NCBI GenBank assembly: GCA_019137255.1
Contig: WPDH01000026.1
Span: forward strand, 62,001-126,000
Direction of reading: 5' to 3'
Length of the DNA stretch: 64,000 nucleotides
Origin: Corinectria fuckeliana
Lineage: Eukaryota; Ascomycota; Sordariomycetes; Hypocreales; Nectriaceae
Made by a program: the position numbers and the translations under genes. Below the pieces are notes generated by a model that saw only the letters and a program-made list of their open reading frames with translations, ran no database searches and had not been told where the DNA came from. This document shows, piece after piece, positions 33,297-45,390 of this stretch; position 1 is the first letter of the stretch; every line of letters begins with the position of its first letter.

Positions 33297-33931
33297 TCAC
33301 GCCACCACCTTCTCCACCCAGCCCTTCTCGAGCTTCTTGACCTCGGCCTTGAAGTTTTCCACCTCTTGCCAGCAGTCTAGCGGCCGCCGGTCGTTGTCCC
33401 GCAGGCATCGGACGACGTCGTTGCGCGCGCCTTCGACGGCATCGGGCAAGGGGCGGACCTGCTTGCGTGCTTCGAGCTTCTTGCGCATGTCCTCGATCTC
33501 CTTGCTGACGGTGTGGTTCGACGGGCCGTCGTCGGCCTTGAACTCGGCGGCGGCGAGCTTCTCCCGGGCGATCTTGAGGGCCTCGGCTTCCTGCTGTTGC
33601 AGCTTCTTGAGCTCCTCGGCCACGCGGGCCTGGATCTGGTGCTCGACTATCTTGGCGCGGGAGGCATCGGTCTAAAGGGTCCGGGCAGTCAGCTTTCGGT
33701 CCCCGGGGAGCTTGAGCAGGCGGTTAAGATGCTGTTGGAAAGGGGTGGAATCACCTCGTTGCTGGACTGCAGCGAGTCGACGAGATCCTGTGAGAGGCCG
33801 TTCGGCGCTGAGCTGTTTATTGACACGGCGTCAGTGGCCGATTCGAGCTAAGATTGAGGTTCTGGGGATCGGGGGGCAACGTACGCCTTCCACACGTGTG
33901 CGGAGACTGGTTTCGACTCTGCGGAACCCAT
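33297..33931 (-). CDS. MIC19: MIC19-like MICOS complex subunit
   Basis: Three exons (33931-33885, 33812-33755, 33671-33297) give 159 aa; introns are 72 and 83 nt, both GT-AG. The protein starts MGSAESKP, a good N-myristoylation signal (Gly2, Ser6). Residues 45-110 form a long Glu/Lys/Ala-rich coiled coil (VAEELKKLQQQEAEALKIAR). The C-terminus has a cysteine pair spaced C-x9-C in RCLRDNDRRPLDCW, a CHCH-like feature, followed by a final helix. This combination matches the fungal DUF1690/Mic19 family, peripheral MICOS subunits of the mitochondrial intermembrane space that help shape cristae junctions. The first acceptor was chosen because the nearer AG would give a frameshift and an intron of only 37 nt. 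Confidence 0.85.
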
Positions 33932-36900
33932 TGTGTCGGGCGCAATGGCTATTCAACGGATGTTCAATGGCGGCTCGTGATAGCCGTCTGGAAATTTCCG
34001 GCGTTGTTCGGGAGCATCACGGAGCAGCGACTGTGGCTGCCTTAGGTTACAACATCCGGGGGTGCGCCCGCCTGGCCGAGGTGAGCGCCGCACGTGGCTG
34101 AGCAGCCGGCTTGTGGCGCGCCTCACCTTGGGTACGAAGTAGACCGAAGTATAAGGGCCCGCTCACCGAGCATCAGGTCATTTTCGCTTGCTACCTGATG
34201 AGATCTGGTAGATGATCGATCCTGTCTGTGCAGGTTCTACAAGGAGATACGAGGCGATCTTGTCAACTACCGAATTGCGAGCCGTGAAGAGAGGTGAGCA
34301 AGTACATGTAGCGGGCAAGTCCGGCACTCGATCTGACGAGAAGTCGTAGAAAATGGTCCGAGGGCGACGAAGCGATGATTATGTCTTGGGAAACAAATCA
34401 ATAGTGAGACAGAGCATGGGACAGGTTCGTCTTGTCTCCATATACCCATGCCAATTGGCCCTGAAGTGACTGGTCCTGAGTCAGAAACGACAGCGGACAA
34501 CGGGAGCATGCTCAGGGCCAAGCAGGACCAAGACCACTACACCCTCAACCAGACCTCAAGGCCAAACCTGGGACTACAGCTATACCTTAACTAACCAGCA
34601 CTATGATTGACCAAACATACCGACAAGGTAACTTTTTAGGCGACAACGGTGTTTCCCTTTTCAGAAACACGATTGCGGGAAGTCTGCGGCCCTTGATGGG
34701 GACCTGTCATCTTCCCAAATCCCAGCCATCCTCAGGCGTGTAAACGAGATACACAGCCGAGCAGGTCGGGCACCTGATCATTTTACCTGCGACGTGCTAG
34801 AGGCTTGTCAGTCGAGGTTTCGTCTTGGCTCTTCTGCAGAAATTCTCGAAGAGGATGTAGAGCCTCGCGAGCCATCGGCCCATGCCGGATGTGGTGGTGT
34901 TCCGGCGTGGCGGTGCGGCATGACGGTGGAGGGGGGGGGCATGCGGTGTCCGGATTGCGTGCAAGTCGAGGTTGAAATCAATTCCATCAACCACAGGCCG
35001 AGATGCTGCTCGGTGAGCGGGCCAGGAGCCCCTGGGAGCCTGGATGGTTGATGACGGGCTGTTACAGGGCGGCCATGGGCGTCGACCCCTCCCGGCGATG
35101 GGGACGACATATCCATCACCTATCATTAATAGCCCCCGGGGCGGTACTGGCGCTGGTTGGTTCGTGCCATGGTGCTGTCTTGGCGAGAAGGGAAGCCTGT
35201 CCAGGTGTTCGGACATGGGAGTGGACGACTGGGGTTTCGACAGTCTGGAACACCCGAACGACGGGAGGGGAGATGGTAATCCGTAGATGTAGATAGGCAG
35301 TTCAGATGGATTTGACCCAGGATGAGAGGTCCATTGACCACTGAGAAATGGACCACTGGGATTTGTGAGATTTGCCTATTAGCTGCGGACCCGTGGTCCT
35401 GGTCCATGATCCCCCATTGTTCGGACGTCTCCTTGTGCCGGCACGCTGAAAGGGAATTGTCTTGCGACAGGTCATTCTTTGTGCGCCGGCATCCAACTGG
35501 CATAACGAAATGACGATAGAGAGACACTGGGACAGGCCAAACGCCGCGCCGGCCGGACAAACAACAGAGATATGCTGTGGCGCTGGTGAGCACAAACTCC
35601 GGCATCGGGTTTGCCGGTCGCCTCCAGTGATGCCCACAGTCGCCTACACTCTGTCTCCTGGCGGCTGGGTCGCGGGGCGTCGAGTGGCCGAGAGACATCT
35701 ACGAAGTATGGATCCAAAGTTTGTCCGGCGGCCAACGGTCTACCGCGTTTTACATGTTTTACATGCTCAAGACCGCCAACCAGCAACCAGTCAGTCCCCC
35801 CCCGCCGTAAGCCTGCAAGCCTGGCCCCCCTAACGACCCCCCTGAAAGGCAGTGGCAGAATCAGGGCCTGCAAGGGCGCAACCCCCCCTGAAGTCCAAGC
35901 CCGCGGTTTCAGAAGCTGCGCAACTCCAAACCGGCCGCTTGAGTGGCCAGTCAGCGGGCGGCGCCGTTCCGCCCGGGGGGCGATAACTGAGATCGCTGGG
36001 GAAATCTGTGGTCCTATAGGTCGAGGCGCCCCGGAAGTCTTTTCGCGCGGTGAGTCGGGTCCCCGGCCCAGCGTAGTGCGGCGCGAAATCGGGTGTTGGA
36101 GGGCCCAGACCAGCAGCAGAGGCGGCGAGATGCAAGCGCTCCGGCGACTGTGGTTCGCTGGGTCTCAATGTTGTGTAGCTGCGCCGCGTCTGTGACCAAG
36201 TCAGCCAAGGTTAGTAGCTGGTGGAAGTGGTACGAAGGAAGCATACGAATGCTTGGCAGCCAACCAGGGACGCAGGGATGCCTAGATTCAAACGACATTC
36301 CAAAGGGAGGCTCAACCCCCTGGACCGCCACGCGAATAGGTGCAGCAGCCCCGGCCCTATCGGCTGAGTCGTAGGCATTAGCACTGCAGAGGAGGGAGAG
36401 GCTGCTAGAATGCTAATGGGAGGATCCCGAAGATCCATGAATGAATGTCCCAGGGCAAGGATCAGGCAATGCTGGTCCCGCCAAGAAGCGCCGGTGCGGT
36501 TGTCAACAGGGGGCGTCTTGCCCGCCCGGAAAGACAGCTGGGCCAGGGTGTCTATTGCCCAAGTAGGTACCTGTCTGTTGGCCCTCTCTCCACCGAACTT
36601 ATTATCACGACGCTCGCACCCGCCACTCGCGTCGCACCTATATCTACTTACTACTTCGTTTCCCGTTCCGTCCCTCTCCCTCGTGTGTGTTGTGTCTTGG
36701 TTCTGCCTTTCTTTTCGTTGCTTGAGACATTTCAGTCCGGGGCTGGTTGGTCCGACCTTGCGGCCATTACCCGGTTTTCTTCATTCTTGACTCGTTCCAG
36801 TTCCGACTCCGCCGCCTGCCAGCTGTTTGCACTCCGCGTCACTTGGCCGCCAGCTGCCCACGTTCCCGGGTTTGCCTGAACTGGCATTCTTCAAAACAAA

Positions 36901-37509
36901 GTCCAAAACAAACTCCTTCTGCCAACTGTTGTTGCTGTGGCTCCCGCGGTTCCTTTCTTTAACTTGTCACCTTCACTTTCACGTTCACCCCCACTGTCTC
37001 TTGCGCTGGTCTGCCTCACTCGCAATACTACTCCCCTCGTCACCGCCAGTATTGAGCCAAACGCATACAGAAACAAACTCGAATCTGGTATTCGAACAAA
37101 GCACCGTCACCAACTCGTCGTTCTGCCTGGAGCGATCACGTCCTTCTTTCCCGTGGCATCGCCGTAGTCATCGCCTTTGATTCACTGCCACCACGACTGC
37201 CCGTTAAACACCTTTTCCGAGCGGGATCCTTTCTTTCTTTTATGACCAACAAGGAACACATTTCGCCGAACGCCAAAACATGTTCTGAGTACCTGAACAT
37301 ACGACGAGGAACACCACGTCCGGCCGCTTGTTCTCCGTGTCCATTGTTCGGAGCTTCCTTTATTAGTCGAGCTTCCCAACTTAAGACCACTTTCAGTGGT
37401 CTCTCGCTCTTTCTAAAGTGGTTTTCGATTTCACCAACATCAAAAAAAGACCTCCTTGTCGACCGACTGCTCGTTCTATCAGCCCTTCACGACCATCACA
37501 ATCTTCGCC
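33932..37509. other. Divergent intergenic region, 3.6 kb
   Basis: This stretch lies between the start of the MIC19-like gene (-) and ferric reductase 1 (+). I see no gene: all open frames are below 195 codons, overlap on both strands and carry no recognisable domain. From about 36.55 kb to 37.5 kb the plus strand is pyrimidine-rich and open in several frames, consistent with a long 5' leader of the ferric reductase. Confidence 0.5.
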
Positions 37510-39384
37510 ATGGACATCGTAAACTTCCTTCGGCGCCGGCTCGCCGACGCAGAACCATTCACTCCTACCTCGACACTTCTTCAGCGCGCACAAACCACGG
37601 AAGCTGCCGAGCCCACATCAACCATTGCCGAATTTCACACCTCACTCAACGGAGTAAACCAGCCCATGAACTTGCTTTTTAAGGATGCCTTGTGGTGGAC
37701 GCTGGGGATCACTGGCATGATCGTTCTCCTTGTGCGCATATTCGAGATCACCTGGGCCAGGCTTCGTCAACTCTCCGCCATGTCCGTCGATGGCCGGAAG
37801 CAAGGATATTGGCGAGTTGCGCAGTGGAGTTGGATGCCTGGTATGAAGAAACACCTCATCTATGCGCCGCTATGGAACAAACGTCACAATCGAGAATTCC
37901 GCCTCTCCTCGGCCATCAGCATGGGCACCCTCCCCTCGCGCCTTCACTCCATCCTCCTCTTCCTCTACCTGGGCAGCAACTTCGCCTACATGTTCGTCCT
38001 CAACTGGCATGTCGCAAACCGCTTTGAATTCTGTGCGGAGCTGCGAGGCCGCTCGGGCACCTTGGCCCTGGTGAACATGGTCCCCCTGATCATCTTTGCC
38101 GGACGCAACAATCCTCTCATCACCCTGCTCAAGATCAGCTTCGATACTTACAACCTGCTGCACCGGTGGATGGGTCGGATTGTGGTCCTCGAGGCCCTCA
38201 TCCATACCGTGGCCTGGGCCATTGTCTGTGTCGCTGACCTTGGCTGGAAAGGTGTCGGCGATGAGATCGTCTCGAAGCTGTTTGTCGGCTCCGGCTTCGT
38301 CGGCACCGTTGCCATGGTACTTCTCATGCTGCTCTCCGTCTCGCCTCTCCGACACGCCTTCTACGAGACATTCCTGAATGTGCACATCGTTCTCGCCTTC
38401 ATCTCCTTCGTGGCGACCTGGGTTCACTGCGCATCCTCCGACCTCGCCGGTGGCCTTCCCCAGCTCCCCTGGATCATGGCCATCGTGGCCCTTTGGTTCG
38501 CCGAACGCCTCGCTCGCATGTTCAGACTCCTCTACGTCAACTGGTCCGCCAAGGGCTTCACCGACGCCATCTGCGAGCCTATGGTGGGCGAGGTGACTCG
38601 CGTCACCCTCCAGCTACCCCGGTACGTGGACATCGAGCCCGGCACCCACGCCTATCTTCGTTTCTGGGGTATCAATGCGTGGGAGAACCATCCCTTCTCC
38701 ATCTGCTGGGTGGAGCACCATGTCGACAGCTCCCTGCCTGTCCACGAAAAGGAGCCCCTCGACTGTGTCGACAGAGCTAAGATGACCACGAGCGTTTCCT
38801 TCCTCATCGGTGCCCAGACGGGAATGACTCGCAAGCTATTTGAGCGGGCATCCAGCTCCCGCCGGCTGCTGTGCCTCAAGGCGGCCATGGAAGGACCCTA
38901 CGCTGGTCACAACAGCCTGGATTCGTATGGTCACGCTGTCCTGTTTGCCGGTTCGACCGGAATCACGCATCAGATCTCGTATATCCGTCACCTTCTGGAG
39001 GGGCATAAGAATGGCACAGTTGCAACCCGCCGAATCACTCTGGTCTGGGTTGTCCGAGACCGTGAGTTCCTGGATTGGATACGACCCTACATGGACACGA
39101 TCATCAAGATCCCGAACCGCGCAGCCGTCCTTCGCATTCAGATCTTCATCACCCGGCCGAAGAGACCTGAGGATATTGAGAGCAGCAGGAGCGAGACTGT
39201 TCGCATGTTTCCTGGACGGCCCAACGTCCCGCTCATCCTCAAAAAGGAGGTACAGGAGCAAATGGGCGCCATGTGCGTCACCGTCTGCGGCCCTGGTGCT
39301 CTGGCCGACGACGTGCGAGGTGGTGTCCGATCGGTGCAAGGACGCAGCGTGGTGGACTTTGTGGAGGAGAGTTTTACGTGGTAA
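37510..39384 (+). CDS. Ferric reductase 1 (FRE/NOX family)
   Basis: A single exon encodes 624 aa from MDIVNFLRRR. Ferric reductases move electrons from NADPH through FAD and two haems to extracellular Fe3+ or Cu2+ before uptake. The first 50 residues precede one helix (about 60-80). The ferric-reductase membrane domain follows, with the two bis-histidine helices HRWMGRIVVLEALIH (His at about 218 and 232) and HIVLAFISFVATWVH, each with H-x13-H spacing. The FAD-binding domain has HPFSICW (about 394). The NAD-binding domain has GSTGIT (about 481) and CGPGAL (about 593). The protein has no long N-terminal extracellular domain, like the shorter fungal FRE proteins. It is convergent with the arylsulfotransferase-like gene. 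Metal specificity cannot be read from the sequence. Confidence 0.92.
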   Translation: MDIVNFLRRRLADAEPFTPTSTLLQRAQTTEAAEPTSTIAEFHTSLNGVNQPMNLLFKDALWWTLGITGMIVLLVRIFEITWARLRQLSAMSVDGRKQGYWRVAQWSWMPGMKKHLIYAPLWNKRHNREFRLSSAISMGTLPSRLHSILLFLYLGSNFAYMFVLNWHVANRFEFCAELRGRSGTLALVNMVPLIIFAGRNNPLITLLKISFDTYNLLHRWMGRIVVLEALIHTVAWAIVCVADLGWKGVGDEIVSKLFVGSGFVGTVAMVLLMLLSVSPLRHAFYETFLNVHIVLAFISFVATWVHCASSDLAGGLPQLPWIMAIVALWFAERLARMFRLLYVNWSAKGFTDAICEPMVGEVTRVTLQLPRYVDIEPGTHAYLRFWGINAWENHPFSICWVEHHVDSSLPVHEKEPLDCVDRAKMTTSVSFLIGAQTGMTRKLFERASSSRRLLCLKAAMEGPYAGHNSLDSYGHAVLFAGSTGITHQISYIRHLLEGHKNGTVATRRITLVWVVRDREFLDWIRPYMDTIIKIPNRAAVLRIQIFITRPKRPEDIESSRSETVRMFPGRPNVPLILKKEVQEQMGAMCVTVCGPGALADDVRGGVRSVQGRSVVDFVEESFTW

Positions 39385-39942
39385 TCGTTGCATTATAGCA
39401 GGCAAGCAAGCAATAGTCGGCCTTTTTGGGGGGCACTTTTTTTGACGTGTAAATATTCGAGGCAATGGGGGTTGCATCTGCAGTTGTAGAGATGTTGTAA
39501 ATGTGTGCTAGCGTTCTATAGAGCTTAATGAAGCTAGATATGATCTTCTTTGGTGCCTAGGCGAGCGCGAATGAAACTCACTGTCAAGTTTCTGATTTCC
39601 TGCCGATGGCCTTTGCAGATTTAGATCTGCCTTGCCGTGAATGAGAGGCGATCATGATCGACAAGATGAAACCTTACTTGGTCCCTGTGGCTACATGGTG
39701 GTTGGCCACTTATCAAATCCCGGGCTGCCTTTTACTTTGCAGAGAATACTCAGGAGACCCAGAGCGTGTCAGATGAACCTTACAGAGTGACCCGAGTCGC
39801 CGTCTGCTATATCGAACGACTCGTCTCTACGATGTATAAGCGATCGTAGAGCAAACACCCAACGGACAATGTTATGTTGCGACAGCGTATCGTTGTATTT
39901 GGCCTAGCTAACGGATACCCTTCGACAGAAGCAGTGACTAGA
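39385..39942. other. Convergent 3' intergenic region
   Basis: This stretch lies between the stops of ferric reductase 1 (+) and the arylsulfotransferase-like gene (-). It is AT-richer than the flanking genes. No gene or RNA is visible. Confidence 0.6.
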
Positions 39943-41691
39943 CTACAGGTCCGCTCCTAGGGTTGGTCGGAGTCGCATCACCTTGAGTATGTCGTACTTG
40001 TCCCAGACGCTCTGCTGCTTCACCTCGGGAACCGCAGAGCTGGGCTTGGCTGGGAGGATCTCCGCCTCGACGCGAACCGCCGCCGTCGAGCTGAGCACCC
40101 GGCCGTGGGCGTCGATGGCCTCGGCCGCGACGCTGGCAACCCCGGAGTCGGAGATCAGCAGGCTCGTCTCGAAGCTCGTGCGCTTGACTTCGCCGAGCAT
40201 AGCGTCGCCGTCGTAGAAGCGCCAGGCCGTCGTCTCCGTGTCGCCGTTCCAGGACACATACGCCGTCGTCCCCTCGGCGCCCTGCAGCGCGACGATGGCG
40301 GGCTCTTCGCTGGGGAGGCCGGTCCAGTTGTACCGAAAGGCGCGGTAGTTCTCGGCGCCGACGCCTAGGTGGCCCGAGTCGACGTACGCGTGGAACACGG
40401 GCGTGCCGTTGGCGGTGAACTCGGTCAGCGCGCCCTCGGAGCCCCAGTTGACGAGCACGTTGCCGCCGGGGAGGACCTGCGTGCTGCCCTGGGACTTGGA
40501 GAGCAGGTCGTCCGGGGGGAAGAAGGCGGCGGCCAGCTCGGCGGTCCACGACGTGGTGTTGAGGCGCAGGATCTTGCCGCTGCTGGTCGGCGCGGTGTGC
40601 ACCTCGTGGCCGCCTCCGTGCTCGGTGCCGTGAGCGCTGTTGTCGTAGAGGCTGATGACCTCCACGTCGTCGTGCTGTTCGAGCCAGCGCGCGTGGTGCT
40701 GGAAGCAGAAGGGCGTGCCGTCCGCCATGTGGAAGTCGGAGCGCTTGCCGTTGAGGCGCCAGATGATGGAGCCGTCGGAGCCGTTGATCTTGTGGATGGC
40801 GCAGGCATCGCGCGCGGAGATGAGGTAGTTGCCGGCGGCGTCCTTGTCGACGCTGTTGATGTGGAAGTAGTCCCAGGCGTCGGAGCTGTTGTAGCCGGAG
40901 CCTGCTTGGCCGGGGTTGACGGGCAGGACGGCCTCTGGAGTTTTGGTAAGCGCGGCTGTTCTTATTCACAGTCAAGATAGAGCTATACTGACCGTCAGGC
41001 TGGACGTGATCAAGGCTTGCCCATTCGAAAAGGAGTTCGCCAGTGGCAATGTCAAGTTCTAAGAACATTCATTAGATACGACGCAACAGCTATAGGGCGA
41101 GCAACGCTGATGCTTACCTTGAATAATGGCATTGACTATCCACTGCTGCTCGGGACTAGCTCCCCATTCTGCAAGGTCACGAGGCACAGGCTGGTAGATC
41201 TGAATCAGGCCAGTCTCCTCGTTGACGATGTGGAACTCGTGCTTGTCGACCAACTTGTGGTTCCCAGCACGCAGTTCGCGGATCGTCTCGTAATGCTGGT
41301 CCACGATGGTGACGTGTCCGTGGCCATGGCCGTAACCAGCGTTATGATCGCCCTCGAAACTAAAGAGGATGTCCTTGCCCTTCCAGCGTCCAGCCTGGAA
41401 GTTGGTGGACCAGATGCTATAGTAGCCGTAGCCGGACCAGATCAAATCACCGTCGTCCCGGAGGATATACGGGCTCGCCTGACGAGGCCCGTGCTGCTCC
41501 GCGGGAGTGTCCGGGAAGCCTGCAAATGGGGCTATGAAGAGATATCCTGCCTCGACGTCGTCTGTCGCCGGAATGGTGATGTTCAGGCGAGGAGGCGCGA
41601 AGTCGGGGCGGGAGCGGTACTGCCAGTCGCCGGCTACAAGCGGGACGAGCAGCGACGACGCGGCTGCGATGCGAGGGATGAAGGACTTCAT
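39943..41691 (-). CDS. Secreted arylsulfotransferase (ASST)-like protein
   Basis: Three exons (41691-41118, 41058-40993, 40934-39943) with GT-AG introns of 59 and 58 nt give 543 aa. The N-terminus MKSFIPRIAAASSLLVPLVAG is a signal peptide, so the protein is secreted. The rest matches the fungal ASST-like beta-propeller family. Repeating blade elements are visible, such as YILRDDGDLIWSG, HVTIVDQHYETIREL, HEFHIVNEETGLI, ELDIATGELLFEWASLDHV, YFHINSVDKDAAGNYLIS and GSIIWRLNG. The FCFQHHARW motif (about residue 280) has the paired His often seen in the family. Bacterial ASST transfers sulfate between phenols using an active-site His. Whether this fungal member is catalytic is unknown. NxT sites fit glycosylation. 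It is divergent from the MFS transporter, 1.3 kb away. Confidence 0.85.
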
Positions 41692-42985
41692 GATGGACGT
41701 GAAGCGTTGCTAGCAGCGTCAGCGGCCTGGGACTGCATCCTGTACGAGATTAGGTACATTCACCTTGGGGGGTTCTACAAGCCCTGAATATTCCACCACA
41801 ATTGATAACCTGAGATGATATGAGATGGGAAGAGTTTTTTGTTTCAAGATCTTTGTGTAGTTGGGAAGATGCTCTTGTTGAGAAGTGAGATTATTCAAGT
41901 TGCAGAGCTTGATATAGGTTGGCAGACCTGCGATATCGCTGGCAGACGCAATCGGTTTGGGCAGCACGTCATAGGCCTTGATGAAGACTTCATTGGACCA
42001 CGAAGAAGTGCATGGCGGGGGAAGCTACGGTATGTGAAGGAACGTTATCGTGAGAATACGCATTCAAAACTGGGCGGTTTGGATTGCGTGATGGTGATGA
42101 TGGTGTTGGCGATCTTCGTTGCAACTGTATGACGTGTCGAAGTGGGGTTACCGGACCGCCTCAGAAAAGACGTAGCTAATTATTGATTGGAATCCACAAG
42201 ATTGTGTAATGGTTCGAGTTACTCTCTTTAGATAGTTGAGCTGAGTTGCCAGGGATCAAGTCTAAACCGGCCTGCCTATGACACTGCCCCCAACTGCTAT
42301 TGACGACAGTATTAGACGTGGACTTGGTTAGTTATAGGGTCAAGTTAAGGGGCGTGGGAAGTGGTAAAGAATTCTGAGTAGGTGTATATTGAGCGCCTAT
42401 CCATTGTATAAGGACGGTGGTTTCTTGATGGCATCCCACGTTGAATGAGGCCGCAATTGCAAGTCTGCGTCCAAAAATGGATACACTTGCATTCAACCGC
42501 CAACACTTGCGTATAAAAGCCACTAATTTGAAGGATTTAACAACCTACAAAATTAGTTGCATCGTATCTTTGACCTTGGTAGACCTACCACCCATCTTCA
42601 CAATGGTGCAATCCTTTCCCCGCAGATCTTGGCGTCTCGGCACTTTGACTATCGAGATCCACCGAGAAACTTCCCTGTCGAGCAGGAATTCGTGATCCTA
42701 GGTAGCTATTTCAACATCAGAGTCACGCCGGAGCCTCCCACCCGTTTCCTTATTGCTGGGTTTCGACACGTTTTTTGCCCTGCCCTTGTCCGTTGCCGGC
42801 CGACGACCCGATAAGTGCATGCCTATTGTTAGTCTAATCTTCCTGGAGGTGTTCCAGTCACGCAAAGGCTCACTTCTTCACCTTGTGCAACCTCGGAGGA
42901 TTCAACGTCGTCTCCTTTCTCGACGCATTGCCCTGCGCTCGACTGTCAGGATCGCTTCCCATACGCATAAACCGACCGCTCCGTC
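41692..42985. other. Divergent promoter region
   Basis: This 1.3 kb stretch lies between the starts of the arylsulfotransferase-like gene (-) and the MFS transporter gene (+). It is AT-rich in its middle, around 42.1-42.6 kb. Open frames are short and unconvincing. Confidence 0.5.
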
Positions 42986-44885
42986 ATGCGTCATCCTCCA
43001 TCACCTCCCAATGCGGACCCTGAATCCCACCGCGACGATCCCGACTCGGCTGAGTTACCGCGCGAGGACCAACCGCTGCTCCGCGCTCCAGACGAAGCCT
43101 CGTGGAAGCCCCCGCGCGGCTTCGTCTGGATCCAGCTGGCCATCATGTCCAACGTGTTCCTCTACGGCCTCGACAGCACCGTCACGGCGTCCACCTACGC
43201 CGTCATCAGCTCCGAGTTCGACGCGGCCAACACGGCGTCCTGGTTGACGACGTCGTACCTCGTCACCAGCACGGCTTTCCAGCCGCTGTACGGGCGCGTG
43301 TCGGATATCTTTGGGCGGCGCGTGTGCTTCTTCATCTCGACCGTCACTTTTGCGCTGGGGTGTCTTGGATGTGGCGTTGCGAGCAACGTCGTCTTCTTGA
43401 ACTGCATGCGAGCATTGACTGGCTTTGGCGGAGGAGGTTTGATGACCATGGGTTAGTGACGACTCCATCCTTACAGCATCGCGACTAACTGAATGACAAG
43501 CAACTATTGTAAACTCGGACATGATCCCCTTCCGCAAGCGGGGCATGTACCAGGCCCTTCAGAACGGTATCTACGGCTTCGGCGCCGTGTCGGGGGCGTC
43601 GTTCGGAGGTACTATTGCCGATCACGTTGGCTGGCGATGGTGCTTCCTGCTCCAAGTCCCCGTGTCGATCGCGGCCTTGGTCATCGGCGCCCTTGTCGTC
43701 TCTAACCAGCCAGGCGGCATCTCTCACGACGGCGGGCTAGGAGGCATCTGGAAACGCGTGGACTTTACCGGCGCCCTTCTGCTCGTTGTGGCCGTCTCCG
43801 TGCAGCTCGTCGGTCTCAACCTGGGAGGCAACGAGCTGCCCTGGGGAAGCCCGTGGGTCGTTGGGTCCTTGGTCGGCAGTCTCTTTCTCTTTGCCCTGTT
43901 CCTGGTCGTCGAGCAGAAGACGACGGCGATCCCTGTGATCCCGCTGCGTTTGCTTCGCGGCAGACTGCCCGTTGCCACGCAAGTGACAAACGTCTGCGCC
44001 GGAGTAGCGGCGTACGGTGTGAGTGCTCGCATCAGTTCCTCCGCCCACGAGGCATCTCAAGGCTGATTGCGCATGTTCCAGTATCTGTTCATGCTTCCCC
44101 TCTTCTTCCAGGTCGTTCTGCTAGACTCGGCCACGACAGCCGGTGCGCGACTCGCCATCCCTTCGTTGGCGACACCCATTGGAGGCGTCATTGCCGGCGT
44201 CGTCATGTCTCGCTGGGGACGGCTGATTGCGCTCGTGCGCACCGGGGCTATTCTCATGGCTTTTGGAAATGCCCTAGTAGCGTCTCTAGGATTTGAGGAT
44301 TCCACCTGGAAGTATTTCGTCTATGTGTTTCCGGCCAACCTGGGGCAGGGAATTATCTACCCTGGCTTGCTGTTTACTTCGCTGGCCTCCTTTGATCATG
44401 CCGGTAAGCCACATTCATTGCATCTGCTCGCCGTTTGAGAATCCAGCTTGACTAATGCCACCGCCGTCTAGACCACGCCGTCTCGGCCTCCACCGTCTAC
44501 CTCATCCGCTCACTAGGTACTGTCTGGGGCGTCTCAGTCACCTCCGCCATTGTGCAAACCACGCTCAGCGTCCGCCTGCCGGCCACTCTGAGCGAGATAC
44601 CAGATAAATGGAGAGTACGCCCCTATTTCCCCTTGGATGCGAACAGCTGCGTGAAGTGATGCTGGGATTCGGGTGCTGATTCATATTGTACTTCAGATCA
44701 TCGACGAGATCCGCCACTCGGTGGACGCCATCCGCCATCTCCCGCCCGATGTGCAGCTCAAAGCGCGCCTCGTGTACTACGACGGGCTTCGCTATGCCTT
44801 TGCAGCCTCGACGGCGGTGGCTTGCTTGGGTATCTGCGCCGCTTTCGTTGTCGGCGGGACTGGCCTTCGGACCACCCACAAATGA
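42986..44885 (+). CDS. MFS transporter, DHA2 (14-TMS) family
   Basis: Five exons (42986-43451, 43501-44018, 44082-44403, 44472-44614, 44697-44885) with GT-AG introns of 49-82 nt give 545 aa. The N-terminal 45 residues are hydrophilic and acidic. The first helix region is IMSNVFLYGLDSTVTASTYAVI. The MFS motif A is GRVSDIFGRR (about residues 101-110), and LTGFGGGGLMTMG fits motif B. The length and helix count fit the 14-helix drug:H+ antiporter 2 group. The closest layout I recognise is that of fungal vacuolar basic amino acid transporters (Vba, Fnx1/Fnx2), including the C-terminal IRHSVDAIRHLPPDVQLKAR loop before the last helix. A toxin, siderophore or drug efflux role cannot be excluded. No biosynthetic genes lie next to it. 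Confidence 0.85.
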
Positions 44886-45316
44886 TCCCAGCCCAGGCAC
44901 TTCAGTCATCAGAGGATGATTCTGAGGCACATGAATGAAAACAAATGCTTTCAACAAGCAGCGCAGCAGTTCCGCCATTATTACACTCCCGGCTGTTGAA
45001 GGTCAAGTAGACGGCGGCCGGCAAGTGAAGCGTAGGGGTTAAGTGGCGCCCTATCAACTAAGGCACCGCAAAAAGACAATGGAGGTATCGAATTACAAAA
45101 GTAAAACAATAGACCATAGGTACACAAGTACCGCGAGAAGTAGCTTGATTATAGAAATAGATTTCAAGGCTCAGGGTTCCCGGACTCTTTATCCCCGTAA
45201 TCACAGAAACACCAAGATATAGCTACTTACCGCACATGGACTCCGTCTCCTACACGTCCACACAAGAACATGCCAATTGAAATGCCAAAAAGAAGACTGC
45301 CACAACAGTGGAAGAG
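44886..45316. other. Intergenic 3' side of MFS gene and tRNA
   Basis: This stretch holds the 3' untranslated part of the transporter gene and the downstream flank of the tRNA gene, including its T5 stop signal. No other feature is seen. Confidence 0.5.
45287..45291 (-). terminator. RNA polymerase III T5 terminator
   Basis: On the minus strand a run of five T lies 26 nt beyond the 3' end of tRNA-Val. A run of T on the RNA-like strand is the normal Pol III stop signal. Confidence 0.6.
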
Positions 45317-45390
45317 TGATTCCGCCCGGGCTCGAACCGGGGACCTTCTCGGTGTTAACGAGATGCCATAACCAGCTAGACCACGGAACC
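45317..45390 (-). tRNA. tRNA-Val(AAC): tRNA-Val (anticodon AAC)
   Basis: The 74-nt minus-strand sequence folds as a complete tRNA without an intron. The acceptor stem GGTTCCG pairs with CGGAATC (one G-U pair) and the discriminator base is A. The anticodon stem TCTCG/CGAGA encloses the loop TTAACAC, with anticodon AAC for valine. The T arm is CCCGG-TTCGAAC-CCGGG, and GGTTCGAACCC forms a perfect box B. Box A-like sequence TGGTCTAGCTGG starts at position 8 of the tRNA. The anticodon would be modified to IAC and read GUU, GUC and GUA. Confidence 0.95.

Noticed and set aside
33848..33884. A 37-nt first intron for the MIC19-like gene
   Set aside because: It is shorter than usual fungal introns and leads to a stop soon after. 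The acceptor at 33813 gives a 72-nt intron and an open frame.
40369..40980. A 203-codon plus-strand frame antisense to the ASST-like gene
   Set aside because: The Val/Gly/Ala/Asp-only composition is that of a shadow of a GC-biased gene. The sense strand has clear propeller motifs and splice sites.
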